Positions 32,488 to 40,514 of a stretch of DNA of 43,160 bases are shown one piece after another. The position numbers and the translations under genes are program-made. The notes beneath the pieces are model-generated. The model had not been told where the DNA came from. It saw only the letters and a list, made by a program, of their open reading frames with translations, and did no database searches. Positions within the stretch are counted from its first letter, which is position 1. The number at the start of each line of letters is the position of its first letter. Source of the stretch: a virus; the IMG/VR virus record IMGVR_UViG_3300003322_000095, positions 1 to 43,160 of that record; one strand, given 5' to 3'.

Positions 32488-32676
32488 TTAAGCGATATCA
32501 CCCACGATGTCGGCCAGCGAGCGCCACGACTGCCACACCTTGAACGTGCTGATCGCCATCACCAGATGCGCGGTCTGCTCATCCAACACGTGCCAGTCCT
32601 TCACGCCCTTCAGGTTGAGATAGTCCTCGAGGCGTTTCTTCGCCGCCGCCAACACGACTTCTTCGGCCTTGGTCAT
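32488..32676 (-). CDS. Hypothetical protein (62 aa)
   Basis: Helical and charged at the start (TKAEEVVLAAAKKRLEDYLN), with tryptophans later. AAAGGA lies 7 bases upstream of the ATG. No family recognised. Part of the leftward unit. Confidence 0.6.
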   Translation of the reverse strand: MTKAEEVVLAAAKKRLEDYLNLKGVKDWHVLDEQTAHLVMAISTFKVWQSWRSLADIVGDIA

Positions 32677-32686
32677 GGCAATTCCT

Positions 32687-33073
32687 TTATTTGACTAGGC
32701 TGGCCACGTAGTCCAGCAAGTAGATTTTAGGGGCGAGCCAAATCTTTAGCCAATCGAAGTTATAAAAGAACACTAAGATAAACACTATGCTGCCGACAAA
32801 CCCAACACCGATAGTGCCCGCCAACCATTCTTCGTGCAAAGCGCCCATTCCTTTATTCTTGGTGCCGGCTTTCACCCAAAGCACCAAGCCGATAAACCAT
32901 GCGACGCTGAGCGCTTGAGACAGGAAACTACTAACCGCGTGCCATACCAATAGCTGATGGATAACGTCTGGCAATTGTGCTTGCAGGAAACTAGCCGCCG
33001 CGTCTGCACCCGCTAGGCTCTTGTTAATCAACGCGGCCAACTCGTCGTTCAATGCAGTGCTTTTCTGTTCCAT
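32687..33073 (-). CDS. Membrane protein of unknown role
   Basis: 128 residues. An amphipathic start, then hydrophobic helices at about 42-70 and 90-112 (VGFVGSIVFILVFFYNF) and a third weak one at the end. Could be a superinfection-exclusion or holin-like protein; there is no motif to decide. The base composition is AT-richer than in neighbours, suggesting later acquisition. The ATG at 33073 has GGAG 8 bases upstream; the TTG at 33079 is too close to it. Confidence 0.65.
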   Translation of the reverse strand: MEQKSTALNDELAALINKSLAGADAAASFLQAQLPDVIHQLLVWHAVSSFLSQALSVAWFIGLVLWVKAGTKNKGMGALHEEWLAGTIGVGFVGSIVFILVFFYNFDWLKIWLAPKIYLLDYVASLVK

Positions 33074-33095
33074 CTTCAATGCTCCATGTTATTCA

Positions 33096-33506
33096 TCACC
33101 ATTCCAGCGATGATCGTTCTGCCATTGGCGACCGGCTAGTACCGACCGACTTCCCCGCCGCATGCCTGGCGGCAATCAGCCGGCTTGGCAACGCCCACAG
33201 CGATTCCGGCACCACGCTGCGATTGGCCCGCTGGTCGTCGGTGAGACCGACGGGCAGCGACTGGAGGAGCTGTTCCTTCTTCCGCTGCGCCTCCTGGCGC
33301 CGCTCCTCGTTCACCTGGCGGCGGAAGCAGCCGCACGAGATGATTTTGCCGCAGGTGACGTCTGACTTGGCCGCTACGCGTTCCTTGCCGCATTCGCACA
33401 CGAACCGCCAGAACGTGCGCATGTAGCCGCCCTGCTCGCGCGACTCCTCGTAGCGCACGGCGGTGAGCAGGCCGAACTTTTGCCCGCTGATGTCGATGGC
33501 ACGCAT
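33096..33506 (-). CDS. Zinc-ribbon protein (AP2/HNH-associated type)
   Basis: 136 residues. Residues 5-60 hold FGLLTAVRYEE, then WRFVCECGKE and SDVTCGKIISCGC, a four-cysteine pattern (CxCG...CGC) known from phage DNA-binding proteins and the start of some homing endonucleases. The C-terminal part is a charged helix without the HNH or AP2 catalytic region, so a nuclease function is not supported. AAGGAGAG precedes the ATG. Confidence 0.65.
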   Translation of the reverse strand: MRAIDISGQKFGLLTAVRYEESREQGGYMRTFWRFVCECGKERVAAKSDVTCGKIISCGCFRRQVNEERRQEAQRKKEQLLQSLPVGLTDDQRANRSVVPESLWALPSRLIAARHAAGKSVGTSRSPMAERSSLEW

Positions 33507-33507
33507 G

Positions 33508-33882
33508 TCACTCTCCTTTCTCGGTTAGGCCGCCGGCAAAACCGTCGGGGTGAGGCCAGGGTTGCTCTTGAGTCGATATCGGAATTCCGATGTTGCCCCG
33601 CTCGTCTGGCGGCTGCATGGCACGAATGGACGACGACAGTTCTTTGGTCAGCATCAGCCCGACATTGCCATCCCAGCGTGCAGGCAGGTTGTCGGACAGG
33701 TTCGCCGCCATCTCCCGCGCAGCCTCAAACCCTTGCAGGCGCGCCGCATCACGCTGCTTCCGAAGCTGGTCGATAGCATCGGCCAGCTGGTGCATCATTC
33801 TGCCTGCAACCGGCACTTGGTCGTGGTCACCCGTGATCTCGGCGAAGATGCGCAGCTTCTCAATTTTCTCATCGTTGAACAT
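33508..33882 (-). CDS. Hypothetical protein (124 aa)
   Basis: Helical (NDEKIEKLRIFAEITGDHDQ, then DAIDQLRKQRDAARLQGFE) with a Pro-rich end. The start at 33882 is fixed by GGAGAAAA; it overlaps the end of the preceding gene by 14 bases. No family recognised. Confidence 0.6.
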   Translation of the reverse strand: MFNDEKIEKLRIFAEITGDHDQVPVAGRMMHQLADAIDQLRKQRDAARLQGFEAAREMAANLSDNLPARWDGNVGLMLTKELSSSIRAMQPPDERGNIGIPISTQEQPWPHPDGFAGGLTEKGE

Positions 33883-34402
33883 TGGTTTTCTCCATGGCCG
33901 CGTCGATGTCTGAATCGCATTCAGACTCCAACAGAATCTCTTCTGACTCATCCATGAAGTGCCGTGGCATTTTCATCACGAGAATTTCTGGCGCTCCTGG
34001 TAGCACTTCGATGTCATCGCTTCTCAGCCACCGATACCGCGCTGCATCCCTAGCCATCTCCTTCAGGTATTCAACAAACTCCGGCAGCATGCGCTTGCCG
34101 TCATCGCCGACGGCGAACCGAGCTTCGGCTAGCCAGTGCAGTAGACTGGCAATGGTCGCGTCGGCCTTGATTAGCTCGGTGGCATCCTCACTGGCGGACA
34201 GTTGGCGCTCCAACTCCTCGACGCGGTCGAGCAGGGCCAGCACGGTGGCGGGGTTGGCCAATTTCATGAACGCCTCGTCCTTCCCCATGTGATCGCCCAT
34301 CTCTACCGTTCCATCCCATCCGTGAGAACGGATAATGTCTTTGGTGGCCTCAGCCGCCGCCCTGATCTGCTCCGGCGTGTAGCCGGCGTAGGTGGTGGTC
34401 AT
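33869..34402 (-). CDS. Hypothetical early protein (177 aa)
   Basis: Contains a coiled coil (LALLDRVEELERQLSASE) and a segment ARDAARYRWLRSDD that recurs in phage and prophage proteins of unknown role (recollection). AAGGCGG precedes the ATG at 34402; overlaps the preceding gene by four bases (ATGA-type). Confidence 0.6.
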   Translation of the reverse strand: MTTTYAGYTPEQIRAAAEATKDIIRSHGWDGTVEMGDHMGKDEAFMKLANPATVLALLDRVEELERQLSASEDATELIKADATIASLLHWLAEARFAVGDDGKRMLPEFVEYLKEMARDAARYRWLRSDDIEVLPGAPEILVMKMPRHFMDESEEILLESECDSDIDAAMEKTNVQR

Positions 34403-34614
34403 TTGGCACCGCCTTTCTGTTCGGAGGCGCATTGGCAAACTTTGACCTCAGCAGACCACGTTCCATCAAATCGCGGAGCGACAGTGCATCCATCCGCGAG
34501 CCATTTGCCAAGAATTTGGCCGGCGTCTTTTCGGTCGGCTCTAATGGTGTCAATCGCACCCACGACGACACCGCATTGGCATGTGGCAACAAATCCGGTT
34601 GGCTTTCGCTTCAT
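34399..34614 (-). CDS. Small cysteine-containing protein (71 aa)
   Basis: Four Cys arranged as CQC near the start and CQC near the end (FVATCQCGVVVG, EVKVCQCASE) suggest metal binding. The ATG at 34614 overlaps the stop of the previous gene (TGATG) behind a GGGGGTGA site. Confidence 0.6.
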   Translation of the reverse strand: MKRKPTGFVATCQCGVVVGAIDTIRADRKDAGQILGKWLADGCTVAPRFDGTWSAEVKVCQCASEQKGGAK

Positions 34615-35804
34615 CACTCACCCCCTTCCAGCTTCGGCGCGGCACGGTCTAGGCGCTCAATCTCGGCCAGGATCAGGGCACCGGCTTTCACTAGATCACG
34701 ACGGGCCGTGCTTGGCTTCCACCATTTGTAATCCAATGGCCATGCATCGGGGTAAAGCGCCTTCTTGGATAGTTCCGCCCTGTGCGCCCATGCTGCGTAG
34801 CAGGATGCCGCCTCGGCAAGTTCGCCGCTGATGTGCACGTCATCGTGCTCCGGAGCCCAGCCCTCGGCCTCAACTTGGCGCTGCCGCTCAGCCAGTACGT
34901 CGGTGGCTGCGCGGGTCATGACAGGCGGCTTCGGCGCGGCGGCGAGCATGGCGCGCAATTCGCGTTTCTGCTCCTCGGCATTTTCGAGTTCACCTCCTTG
35001 GTCGAACCGGCTGCCAACCAATGACCAAGCGCTGGCGAATACCTTAGCCTGTGTCATCACTTTGTCTATCCACCCATCCGACACGGCCACGGCTGGCGGC
35101 TGGGCTACCGTGTCGTGTAGTGGCCATACGCGCAAAATGGCATCGCCTTCGTATTGCAGAAGAAGCTTGCCGGTGTCCTCGGAAATCCATGTTCCATCAT
35201 CCTTGCGACGGGCAAGCATGGTGCAGATGTCACCTTCCCCATCCCAATTGTCCCGATAGCGGATGGCATACAGCCCAGGTTCCCCCTGCTGCCCCTCGGC
35301 TGCGGCGATGGCGGCTTCCGCGTCTGGCAGGCTGCTCAATCTCTCAAACCGACCGCCAGCTTCAATCTCACTCCATGGCGCGATATCACCATTCAGGTGT
35401 AAGCCAGCAATGCCTTCGCTCTCTGCCATCAAGCCTTGGATTTCCCCGGTGACATTTTTCAGCGCTGTCAGCAGCCGCTGGTTCACCGGCTCGGGCTGGG
35501 CCTGCGACTGGATGCTGTCCACGATGGCGGAGGGGTCGACGCTGGTCATCGCCGTGTATTCTCTGCCGTCGGGACAGTCCCCCCACGCATCAATCATGGC
35601 ACTCCGCGCCGCCTCAGCCACCTGCATCGCGTCGCGCTGGCAGGACTGGGCTCCGGCCTGATACAGATTCCAGCCGATCTGCATCACCGCGTTCAGGAAC
35701 GCGCCGTGCTTGTCGCTCCAGAGGTTGGCGACCTTGTCGGGCTCGCCCTGCGTTTCCTCGGCGTAGGCGGCGATGAACACCTCGCGCATGGTCTGGTTGT
35801 TCAT
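34614..35804 (-). CDS. Large hypothetical early protein (396 aa)
   Basis: A mosaic protein. The middle part has WSEIEAGGRFERLS; the last 95 residues (LAERQRQVEAEGWAPEHDD, then SCYAAWAH, WKPSTARRDLVKAGALILAE) match a domain widely found in phage early proteins and of unknown function. N-terminal 70 residues resemble another small phage protein family (REVFIAAYAEETQGEP). ATG overlaps the RdgC stop (ATGA). No catalytic motif recognised. Confidence 0.65.
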   Translation of the reverse strand: MNNQTMREVFIAAYAEETQGEPDKVANLWSDKHGAFLNAVMQIGWNLYQAGAQSCQRDAMQVAEAARSAMIDAWGDCPDGREYTAMTSVDPSAIVDSIQSQAQPEPVNQRLLTALKNVTGEIQGLMAESEGIAGLHLNGDIAPWSEIEAGGRFERLSSLPDAEAAIAAAEGQQGEPGLYAIRYRDNWDGEGDICTMLARRKDDGTWISEDTGKLLLQYEGDAILRVWPLHDTVAQPPAVAVSDGWIDKVMTQAKVFASAWSLVGSRFDQGGELENAEEQKRELRAMLAAAPKPPVMTRAATDVLAERQRQVEAEGWAPEHDDVHISGELAEAASCYAAWAHRAELSKKALYPDAWPLDYKWWKPSTARRDLVKAGALILAEIERLDRAAPKLEGGE

Positions 35805-36718
35805 GCTGTTTTCCTTTCTGCTTGCGCTTCTTCCCGTCCACCCAAAGCGGCCACCAACTCATCCAGCAATTCGCCCAGCTCCTCGACCATCAGGATGTAT
35901 GTGGCCTCAAACAGCGAGGCTTGATCATCGCCAGCCTGTGCCGCTTCCTCTTGCAACACAGCCAGGAACTGAAGGCTCTTGAGTTGCATCGTATCGGTCA
36001 GCACAAAGCGGATGCGCTCACGCCAGATCAGCCCAAGGCGCGTGCACTGCTTGCCGGTGGCAATGTGCTGACGGATTTCATCAGCGGTCAGGTCGTGGCG
36101 CTTGGCGCGGACGATGGCCCCTCTCTCGCTGCCGTCCTTCAGCTCGCACTCGGTGTCCAGCTCGAAGCCGGCCGGTGCGTCGCCCTCGGCCAGCCAGGCG
36201 GTCATCGCAGCGTGCGGGGCGATCTGGGTACGCGGCAGAGCGGCGGGGAAGGGCGGTAGCGCATCGCGCAACTTGCTCACCAGCGCTTCGGACTTGCTGG
36301 CCGTGGCCGTGTCGACCACTAGGTAGCCGCGGCGATTGTCGATGTAGGCCAGCGTCCGACTGGAGCGCGTGAAGGCGCGCGGCAGCAGGTCGTTGGTGAT
36401 CTGTTCCTTGAGCGCCTGCTTTTCCTTACGCCCGACCTTGCGCAGCTCTTTGGTCTCGATTTCGGCCACCTTGGCGTCTAGTTGTTCGCGGATGATTGCG
36501 GCTGGCAGCACCTTGTCTTCGCGCTTGAGCGCCACCAGACCGGTGCCACGGCTGGTGAAGACGGGGCCGTCGACGTGGCTGGCTGGCGACACCCAGCCCT
36601 CGGCGAACCAGTCGAGGCCATTGCAATGCTGGAAGGGCTTGGCGTTGAGCCGGTTGGCTAGGATATCGAAGTCGACATCGCCGGGAATGGCGTAGAACGA
36701 GGCTTGCTTGATGAACAT
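35801..36718 (-). CDS. rdgC: RdgC recombination-associated protein
   Basis: 305 residues, normal length. The start MFIKQASFYAIPG, the GLDWFAEGWVSP segment, LPAAIIREQLDAKVAEIE and the late GLIWRERIRFVLTD are RdgC signatures. RdgC forms a ring around duplex DNA and inhibits RecA-driven strand exchange. In a phage it may favour the RecT pathway over host RecA or protect replicating DNA (inference). TCAGGAG precedes the ATG. Confidence 0.9.
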   Translation of the reverse strand: MFIKQASFYAIPGDVDFDILANRLNAKPFQHCNGLDWFAEGWVSPASHVDGPVFTSRGTGLVALKREDKVLPAAIIREQLDAKVAEIETKELRKVGRKEKQALKEQITNDLLPRAFTRSSRTLAYIDNRRGYLVVDTATASKSEALVSKLRDALPPFPAALPRTQIAPHAAMTAWLAEGDAPAGFELDTECELKDGSERGAIVRAKRHDLTADEIRQHIATGKQCTRLGLIWRERIRFVLTDTMQLKSLQFLAVLQEEAAQAGDDQASLFEATYILMVEELGELLDELVAALGGREEAQAERKTA

Positions 36719-36736
36719 GGTTGCTCCTGAAAATGG

Positions 36737-36838
36737 TCAATCGTGGATAGGCTTACCCGGCGTCCATCGGTACAGCGGCTTGCCGTGACGGTAGCCGATG
36801 TGACGCCAGTGGCCGGGTGGGGTGTAGAGGTGAATCAT
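36737..36838 (-). CDS. 33-residue basic peptide
   Basis: Starts in an ATGA overlap with the stop of the exonuclease gene and ends 18 bases before RdgC. The peptide (MIHLYTPPGHWRHIGYRHG, then KPLYRWTPGKP) is His/Arg/Pro/Tyr-rich. The coupling is its main support; no family. Confidence 0.55.
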   Translation of the reverse strand: MIHLYTPPGHWRHIGYRHGKPLYRWTPGKPIHD

Positions 36839-38490
36839 CCGGCCACCTTCGCTTCAGCAGAGGCCGCTACTTCCATCACATGCTTGGCGATGGCATGGCA
36901 GATCCGGACGAAGTCCGCTTCGTGATACAGCCTGGCTGAGCCATTGGCCTGCGCGGTGAAGCCGAGCGTGGCGAGAAGATCAGCGGTGACGGTGAAGCCG
37001 AGACGGTCGTTGATCATGCCGAGGCGCAGCGTCGGTGTGCCACGTGAGGCAGGCTCTTCTTTGGTAACGCCGTGCATGATGTCTTGGTCGAACAGCGGCG
37101 CTGCATCATGAAGCTCTGCGTGCGCCATTGGCACCGCCTTTTTGGCCTCCTCATACAGCCGCTTCCGCTCGGCTTCCCGCTGTTCGCGTTCTTCCCTTTC
37201 GCACTCGGCTTGTTGGTGATCGTCGATGCGCGCCTTGATCAGCAACGCCAGATCGTCCGACGCCTTGTGCACGATCACTGACTCATCGGCGAACAAGAAC
37301 AGGTAATCAGTGGCCAGAGCATTCAGCGTCTTGAGGTTGGCCGACAACTTGTCGGCGATGGCGTTGGCCTCGGCCTTGACGCGGGCCAGCTCACTGGCGG
37401 CGGCATCGCGCAGGCTGGCTAGCGTGCGCTTGCCCTTGATGGCTCCAGCGAAGTCGCCAGCCATGGCCGGCATGTAGTTCTTGCCGATGGTGGCATTCAG
37501 GCTGACCACATGATCATGCAAACTCTTCTTCGACTCCAGCACGATGCTGTCGCGGATGGCTTCCTTACGCTGCTTTACCAGCTTTTCCAGATCCAGCCGG
37601 ACCTGGCGCGCTTCGGCGCTGATGTCGTCGATGGCCTTGAACAACTGATCGATGCTGGCGGTCTGGCTCAGTGCGTGTTCCTTTGCCGCCTTGAGCCGGG
37701 TTTCCACGTCCTCGCACCACTTCACCGATTGCTCGGCATCGGCAAAGTCCTGATCGGTTTCCAGTGTTTTGTTCACGCTGCGAATCGCCGCCAGTGCCGT
37801 GCTCTTGAACTCGGCCAGGTTGGACGCCGTCACCATGCCGGTGACCTCGATGCGCAGCGCTGGCAGGGTCTCGGGCGCTTTGCCGGTGAGGTTGGGCGCC
37901 TGCTCGGCGTTCGGCTGATAGGCGGCCAGATCCTGGGCAAACTGCTTCCAGCCAGCAATCAACTGGGTGCGGCGTGCCGGCACCGACTCGTACCAGCAGC
38001 CCAGCGTTTTTTCTTCCGAACCGTCCGACGTGGTGAAATAGGCGCGCTGGGCGCCGGACACCAGCAGTTGCTGCTCGAGTTGCGCCCAGTAATGCGGTTC
38101 CAACTCACCAGCCTGCACGGCGGCGGCCAGCTCCTGGTTCCACAGTTTGTTCTCCCAGATCACCTCCTCCAGCATCGTGATGCCGTCGAAGCTGGCCAGC
38201 AGCGGCAGGCCCTCCACCTCCAGAACTCCCGTAGCCGGATACAGCTCGTCGCCGATCACCGCTTCGGCCAGCGGGCGGGCCTTCGCCTCGGCGTCGTGGC
38301 CGGCGTCGAAAAGGCGCTGAGTGGCCGGGTTGATCTCTTCGGTGAGACCGGTGGCCTTGGCGTGCAGCAGCGCGGTGCGGGTGGTGTACTTGCTGACCCC
38401 CAGCATGGCGGCCGCCTCGCTGGCCGTGAAGTGTTTCGCCCGGACGGCGAGCCATTCCGGCGAGCCCTGGACCAGATCAAGCGTTTTCAT
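36835..38490 (-). CDS. YqaJ-type recombination exonuclease with long C-terminal extension
   Basis: 551 residues. The YqaJ nuclease domain fills the first 200: QGSPEWLAVRAKHFTASEAA, then LLASFDGI, VIWENKLWN (the E-x-K of the PD-(D/E)XK site) and HYWAQLEQQLLVSG. Such enzymes degrade one strand to give ends for annealing. The remaining 350 residues are helical with a coiled coil (EREEREQREAERKRLYEEAK), unusual in length. ATG 38490 is preferred: AGGG is 7 bases away, only 1 base from ATG 38496. Overlaps the RecT gene end. Confidence 0.83.
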   Translation of the reverse strand: MKTLDLVQGSPEWLAVRAKHFTASEAAAMLGVSKYTTRTALLHAKATGLTEEINPATQRLFDAGHDAEAKARPLAEAVIGDELYPATGVLEVEGLPLLASFDGITMLEEVIWENKLWNQELAAAVQAGELEPHYWAQLEQQLLVSGAQRAYFTTSDGSEEKTLGCWYESVPARRTQLIAGWKQFAQDLAAYQPNAEQAPNLTGKAPETLPALRIEVTGMVTASNLAEFKSTALAAIRSVNKTLETDQDFADAEQSVKWCEDVETRLKAAKEHALSQTASIDQLFKAIDDISAEARQVRLDLEKLVKQRKEAIRDSIVLESKKSLHDHVVSLNATIGKNYMPAMAGDFAGAIKGKRTLASLRDAAASELARVKAEANAIADKLSANLKTLNALATDYLFLFADESVIVHKASDDLALLIKARIDDHQQAECEREEREQREAERKRLYEEAKKAVPMAHAELHDAAPLFDQDIMHGVTKEEPASRGTPTLRLGMINDRLGFTVTADLLATLGFTAQANGSARLYHEADFVRICHAIAKHVMEVAASAEAKVAG

Positions 38491-39211
38491 AGACATTCCC
38501 TTTTTCGGTTTCGCAGGCGCGGATGGACGATTCCTGCCGGTCGGTCAGCGTGTTGCGCGATTTGATCTTGGCGATGATATCGTCGGCGGTGCGTCGTTCG
38601 CTTTCGATCAAGCCTTTCCACTGCGCGAAGTTCTCCTCGAACTTGTCATCCGGGTACGGCGGCAGCTCTTTCGCCAGTACTTGAACCTGCTCGGTGATGT
38701 CCTTCTCGCGGATGCGCTCGGCGTCATCCTCATCGCTGATGCCGCCGAAGCCAAACGCCATGCGGGCGCACTGGATCATGGCCTTGTGGCGCAGCATCCG
38801 CTTCGGATGGGATTGCCACGGGCCGCCGCCCGGCTTCTTGCACTCGCTCATGTACTCGGTGATGCGAATCGGGCGGGAGCGGTCCTTGCGGTAGATGACG
38901 CAGGTGCAGCTCTCGTCGTCCGTCTCGAAATCCATGCCGTCAAACTGCGGATGCTCGTTAATGATGCGCGCCCAGCCGTCCACGCCCACCACCGGAACGA
39001 TGCCACCGTTCTTGTCGGGGAAGGCATAGATTTCCTTGGTCCACGGGTTCAGCCCGAACTGATTGGCGACGATCAGCAGCGCGGTCATCTGCGCGTCGGA
39101 GACCTGACCCTTGAAGGCGGTCTGCTTCAGAGTGGACATCAATTCTTCGCCGTCACCCAAGTTGAAGCGCTGGGCTAGCTGGTTGGTCAGGGTAGTCAGA
39201 GCAGTGCTCAT
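38477..39211 (-). CDS. recT: RecT/Bet-family single-strand annealing protein
   Basis: 244 residues. FKGQVSDAQMTALLIVANQF, then LNPWTKEIYAFPDKNGGIVP and VGVDGWARIIN are standard RecT-family motifs, followed by PKRMLRHKAMIQCARMAFGF. It binds ssDNA and anneals strands; with the downstream YqaJ exonuclease it makes a two-gene recombination module like Red. ATG 39211 is in an ATGA overlap with the previous stop. Confidence 0.92.
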   Translation of the reverse strand: MSTALTTLTNQLAQRFNLGDGEELMSTLKQTAFKGQVSDAQMTALLIVANQFGLNPWTKEIYAFPDKNGGIVPVVGVDGWARIINEHPQFDGMDFETDDESCTCVIYRKDRSRPIRITEYMSECKKPGGGPWQSHPKRMLRHKAMIQCARMAFGFGGISDEDDAERIREKDITEQVQVLAKELPPYPDDKFEENFAQWKGLIESERRTADDIIAKIKSRNTLTDRQESSIRACETEKGNVYENA

Positions 39212-39555
39212 GCGGTTTCTTTCTTCAATTGCGCCTCGGCTGCGTGGTCGATCCACTCGCGGGCGGCTTGGGCCAGGTGGGGATAGAGCGCGGCCATCAT
39301 CGGATCACGGTCGAACGCGGCACGCAGCAGTTGCTTGACGACGAAAGCGTGGAACTCGTCCAGCAGCGCTTCGCTGCCGGTGTCGTGCAGGCTTTCCACG
39401 AAGCCACCAGCCAGCTCGGCGCGGTGCTTCTCGTCGTCGAGCAGTAGGTCGGCCTCGGCCTCGATCGCCAGGATCAGCGACTCGTCGCGGTCCTCGCGGG
39501 ACAGGTGCCGCGCCAGATCGCCCATCACTGGGCAGGGAAACATGGAGAGGCTCAT
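39208..39555 (-). CDS. Hypothetical acidic protein (115 aa)
   Basis: Rich in Asp/Glu and Leu (LILAIEAEADLLLDDEKH), helical. ATGA overlaps at both ends put it in the recombination unit, directly before RecT. It might be a DNA mimic or a small partner of RecT; both are guesses. Confidence 0.6.
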   Translation of the reverse strand: MSLSMFPCPVMGDLARHLSREDRDESLILAIEAEADLLLDDEKHRAELAGGFVESLHDTGSEALLDEFHAFVVKQLLRAAFDRDPMMAALYPHLAQAAREWIDHAAEAQLKKETA

Positions 39556-39797
39556 GCTGCACCGCCTTTCGCTGCCGTGATGGCCTTGTCCACAATACTG
39601 TCCGCTACCATGCCGAGCTTCATGGCGGACAGCAGCATCAGCGCCTTCATCATCTGGTCACATTGAGCCGATGCGTTGTGCAGTTTCATCTCCATCTCGG
39701 CGATCTGCTCAGGCGTCAGCGTTGCCAGCCGCGCCAAATGATCGCGACGCTCTCGTTCGTAGCGCTGTTGCAAGGTTTCTTCATGAAATGTCGGCAT
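39552..39797 (-). CDS. Hypothetical helical protein (81 aa)
   Basis: Charged N-terminal helix (LQQRYERERRDHLARLATL) and a Met/Leu/Ala-rich C-terminal helix. Start one base after the preceding stop (TGACATG). No family. Confidence 0.6.
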   Translation of the reverse strand: MPTFHEETLQQRYERERRDHLARLATLTPEQIAEMEMKLHNASAQCDQMMKALMLLSAMKLGMVADSIVDKAITAAKGGAA

Positions 39798-39798
39798 G

Positions 39799-40014
39799 TC
39801 AGGCCCTCGACACTGATGTTGGAACTTCCAGCGCCAGCAGTTCACGGTTGACGCGCTGCTTCTGCTCCTCCAGATGAGCGATCTCGGCGGCGATCAGCGG
39901 CAACTGCATGCGCAGACTGTCGATCTCAGCGGCAAGTTGCCGGGTCAGACGGCGGCCACGGTACAGGCGCAGGGCGCGCTTGATCTGGGCGATGAGGCGG
40001 CTTAGGGTCATCAT
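39799..40014 (-). CDS. Hypothetical coiled-coil protein (71 aa)
   Basis: Arg-rich start (RLIAQIKRALRLYRGRRL) then a coiled coil (IAAEIAHLEEQKQRVNREL). Starts in an ATGA overlap; an alternative ATG lies one codon later. No family. Confidence 0.6.
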   Translation of the reverse strand: MMTLSRLIAQIKRALRLYRGRRLTRQLAAEIDSLRMQLPLIAAEIAHLEEQKQRVNRELLALEVPTSVSRA

Positions 40015-40220
40015 TTGGTCTCCAGTAGGTGGTCAAGGCGCTGGCACACGTCCAGCGGGGTTTCCAGGGCGATCACAATCAGCCCGGCGTCAAACAGCTT
40101 CTTGATCTCGGCGAGCGCATCGGCGGCGGGTGCCTGGCATTTGAGCGTTGCCAGTTCCTCGGTAGCGCTCTTCAGCAGGCACTCGATCGCGGCGATCCTG
40201 GCGGCGTCGGGGGTTTGCAT
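40011..40220 (-). CDS. Hypothetical protein (69 aa)
   Basis: Helical with one Cys pair region (AAIECLLKSATEELATLKCQ) and an amphipathic end. ATG 40220 has GGAGG 8 bases upstream; upstream in-frame starts have none. Follows the hexanucleotide array and leads the chain of overlapping genes that contains RecT. Confidence 0.6.
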   Translation of the reverse strand: MQTPDAARIAAIECLLKSATEELATLKCQAPAADALAEIKKLFDAGLIVIALETPLDVCQRLDHLLETK

Positions 40221-40289
40221 GGTGACTGCCTCCATCAAGGAGAAGAATTCCAGCGCGAGGCGGGAATCCGTCGATAAATGCGATGCCTG

Positions 40290-40508
40290 TTACCCGTACC
40301 CGTACCCGGACCCGGACCCGGACCCGTCCCCGTACCCGGACCCGGACCCGGACCCGGACCCGGACCCGGACCCGTCCCCGTCCCCGTCCCCGTACCCGTA
40401 CCCGGACCCGGACCCGGACCCGTCCCCGTCCCCGTACCCGTACCCGGACCCGGACCCGGACCCGGACCCGTACCCGGACCCGGACCCTTGCTTATGCCAT
40501 CGCTTCAT
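40290..40508 (-). CDS. Gly-rich low-complexity protein coded by a hexanucleotide array
   Basis: 72 residues: MKRWHKQ followed only by Gly alternating with Ser, Tyr or Asp until TAA. The ATG lies six bases after the DUF6948-like stop with GGAG (in that stop region) 9 bases upstream, so it looks coupled. The tail is wholly encoded by GGG-NNC hexamers. Such Gly/Tyr/Ser sequences are flexible and may form condensates or bind surfaces; the number of repeats could vary between isolates. It may also be a chance frame over a repeat. Confidence 0.45.
   Translation of the reverse strand: MKRWHKQGSGSGYGSGSGSGSGYGYGDGDGSGSGSGYGYGDGDGDGSGSGSGSGSGSGYGDGSGSGSGYGYG
40291..40488. repeat. Tandem hexanucleotide array with three unit types and higher order
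   Basis: 33 contiguous 6-base units NNCCCG on the plus strand, where the unit starts TAC, GAC or TCC (last unit degenerate). In order the runs are TAC3, GAC3, TCC1, TAC1, GAC6, TCC3, TAC2, GAC3, TCC2, TAC2, GAC4, TAC1, GAC2. Runs always come in the cycle TAC, GAC, TCC (the last two cycles lack TCC), so a longer unit has itself been repeated. No frame on either strand contains a stop within it. Confidence 0.9.
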
Positions 40509-40514
40509 GTTGAA

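Noticed and set aside
33096-33506. HNH homing endonuclease
   Set aside because: Only the zinc-ribbon-like start is present; no HNH catalytic sequence follows.
40291-40488. CRISPR array
   Set aside because: Units are six bases long and contiguous, with no spacers and no cas genes. It is a simple tandem array.
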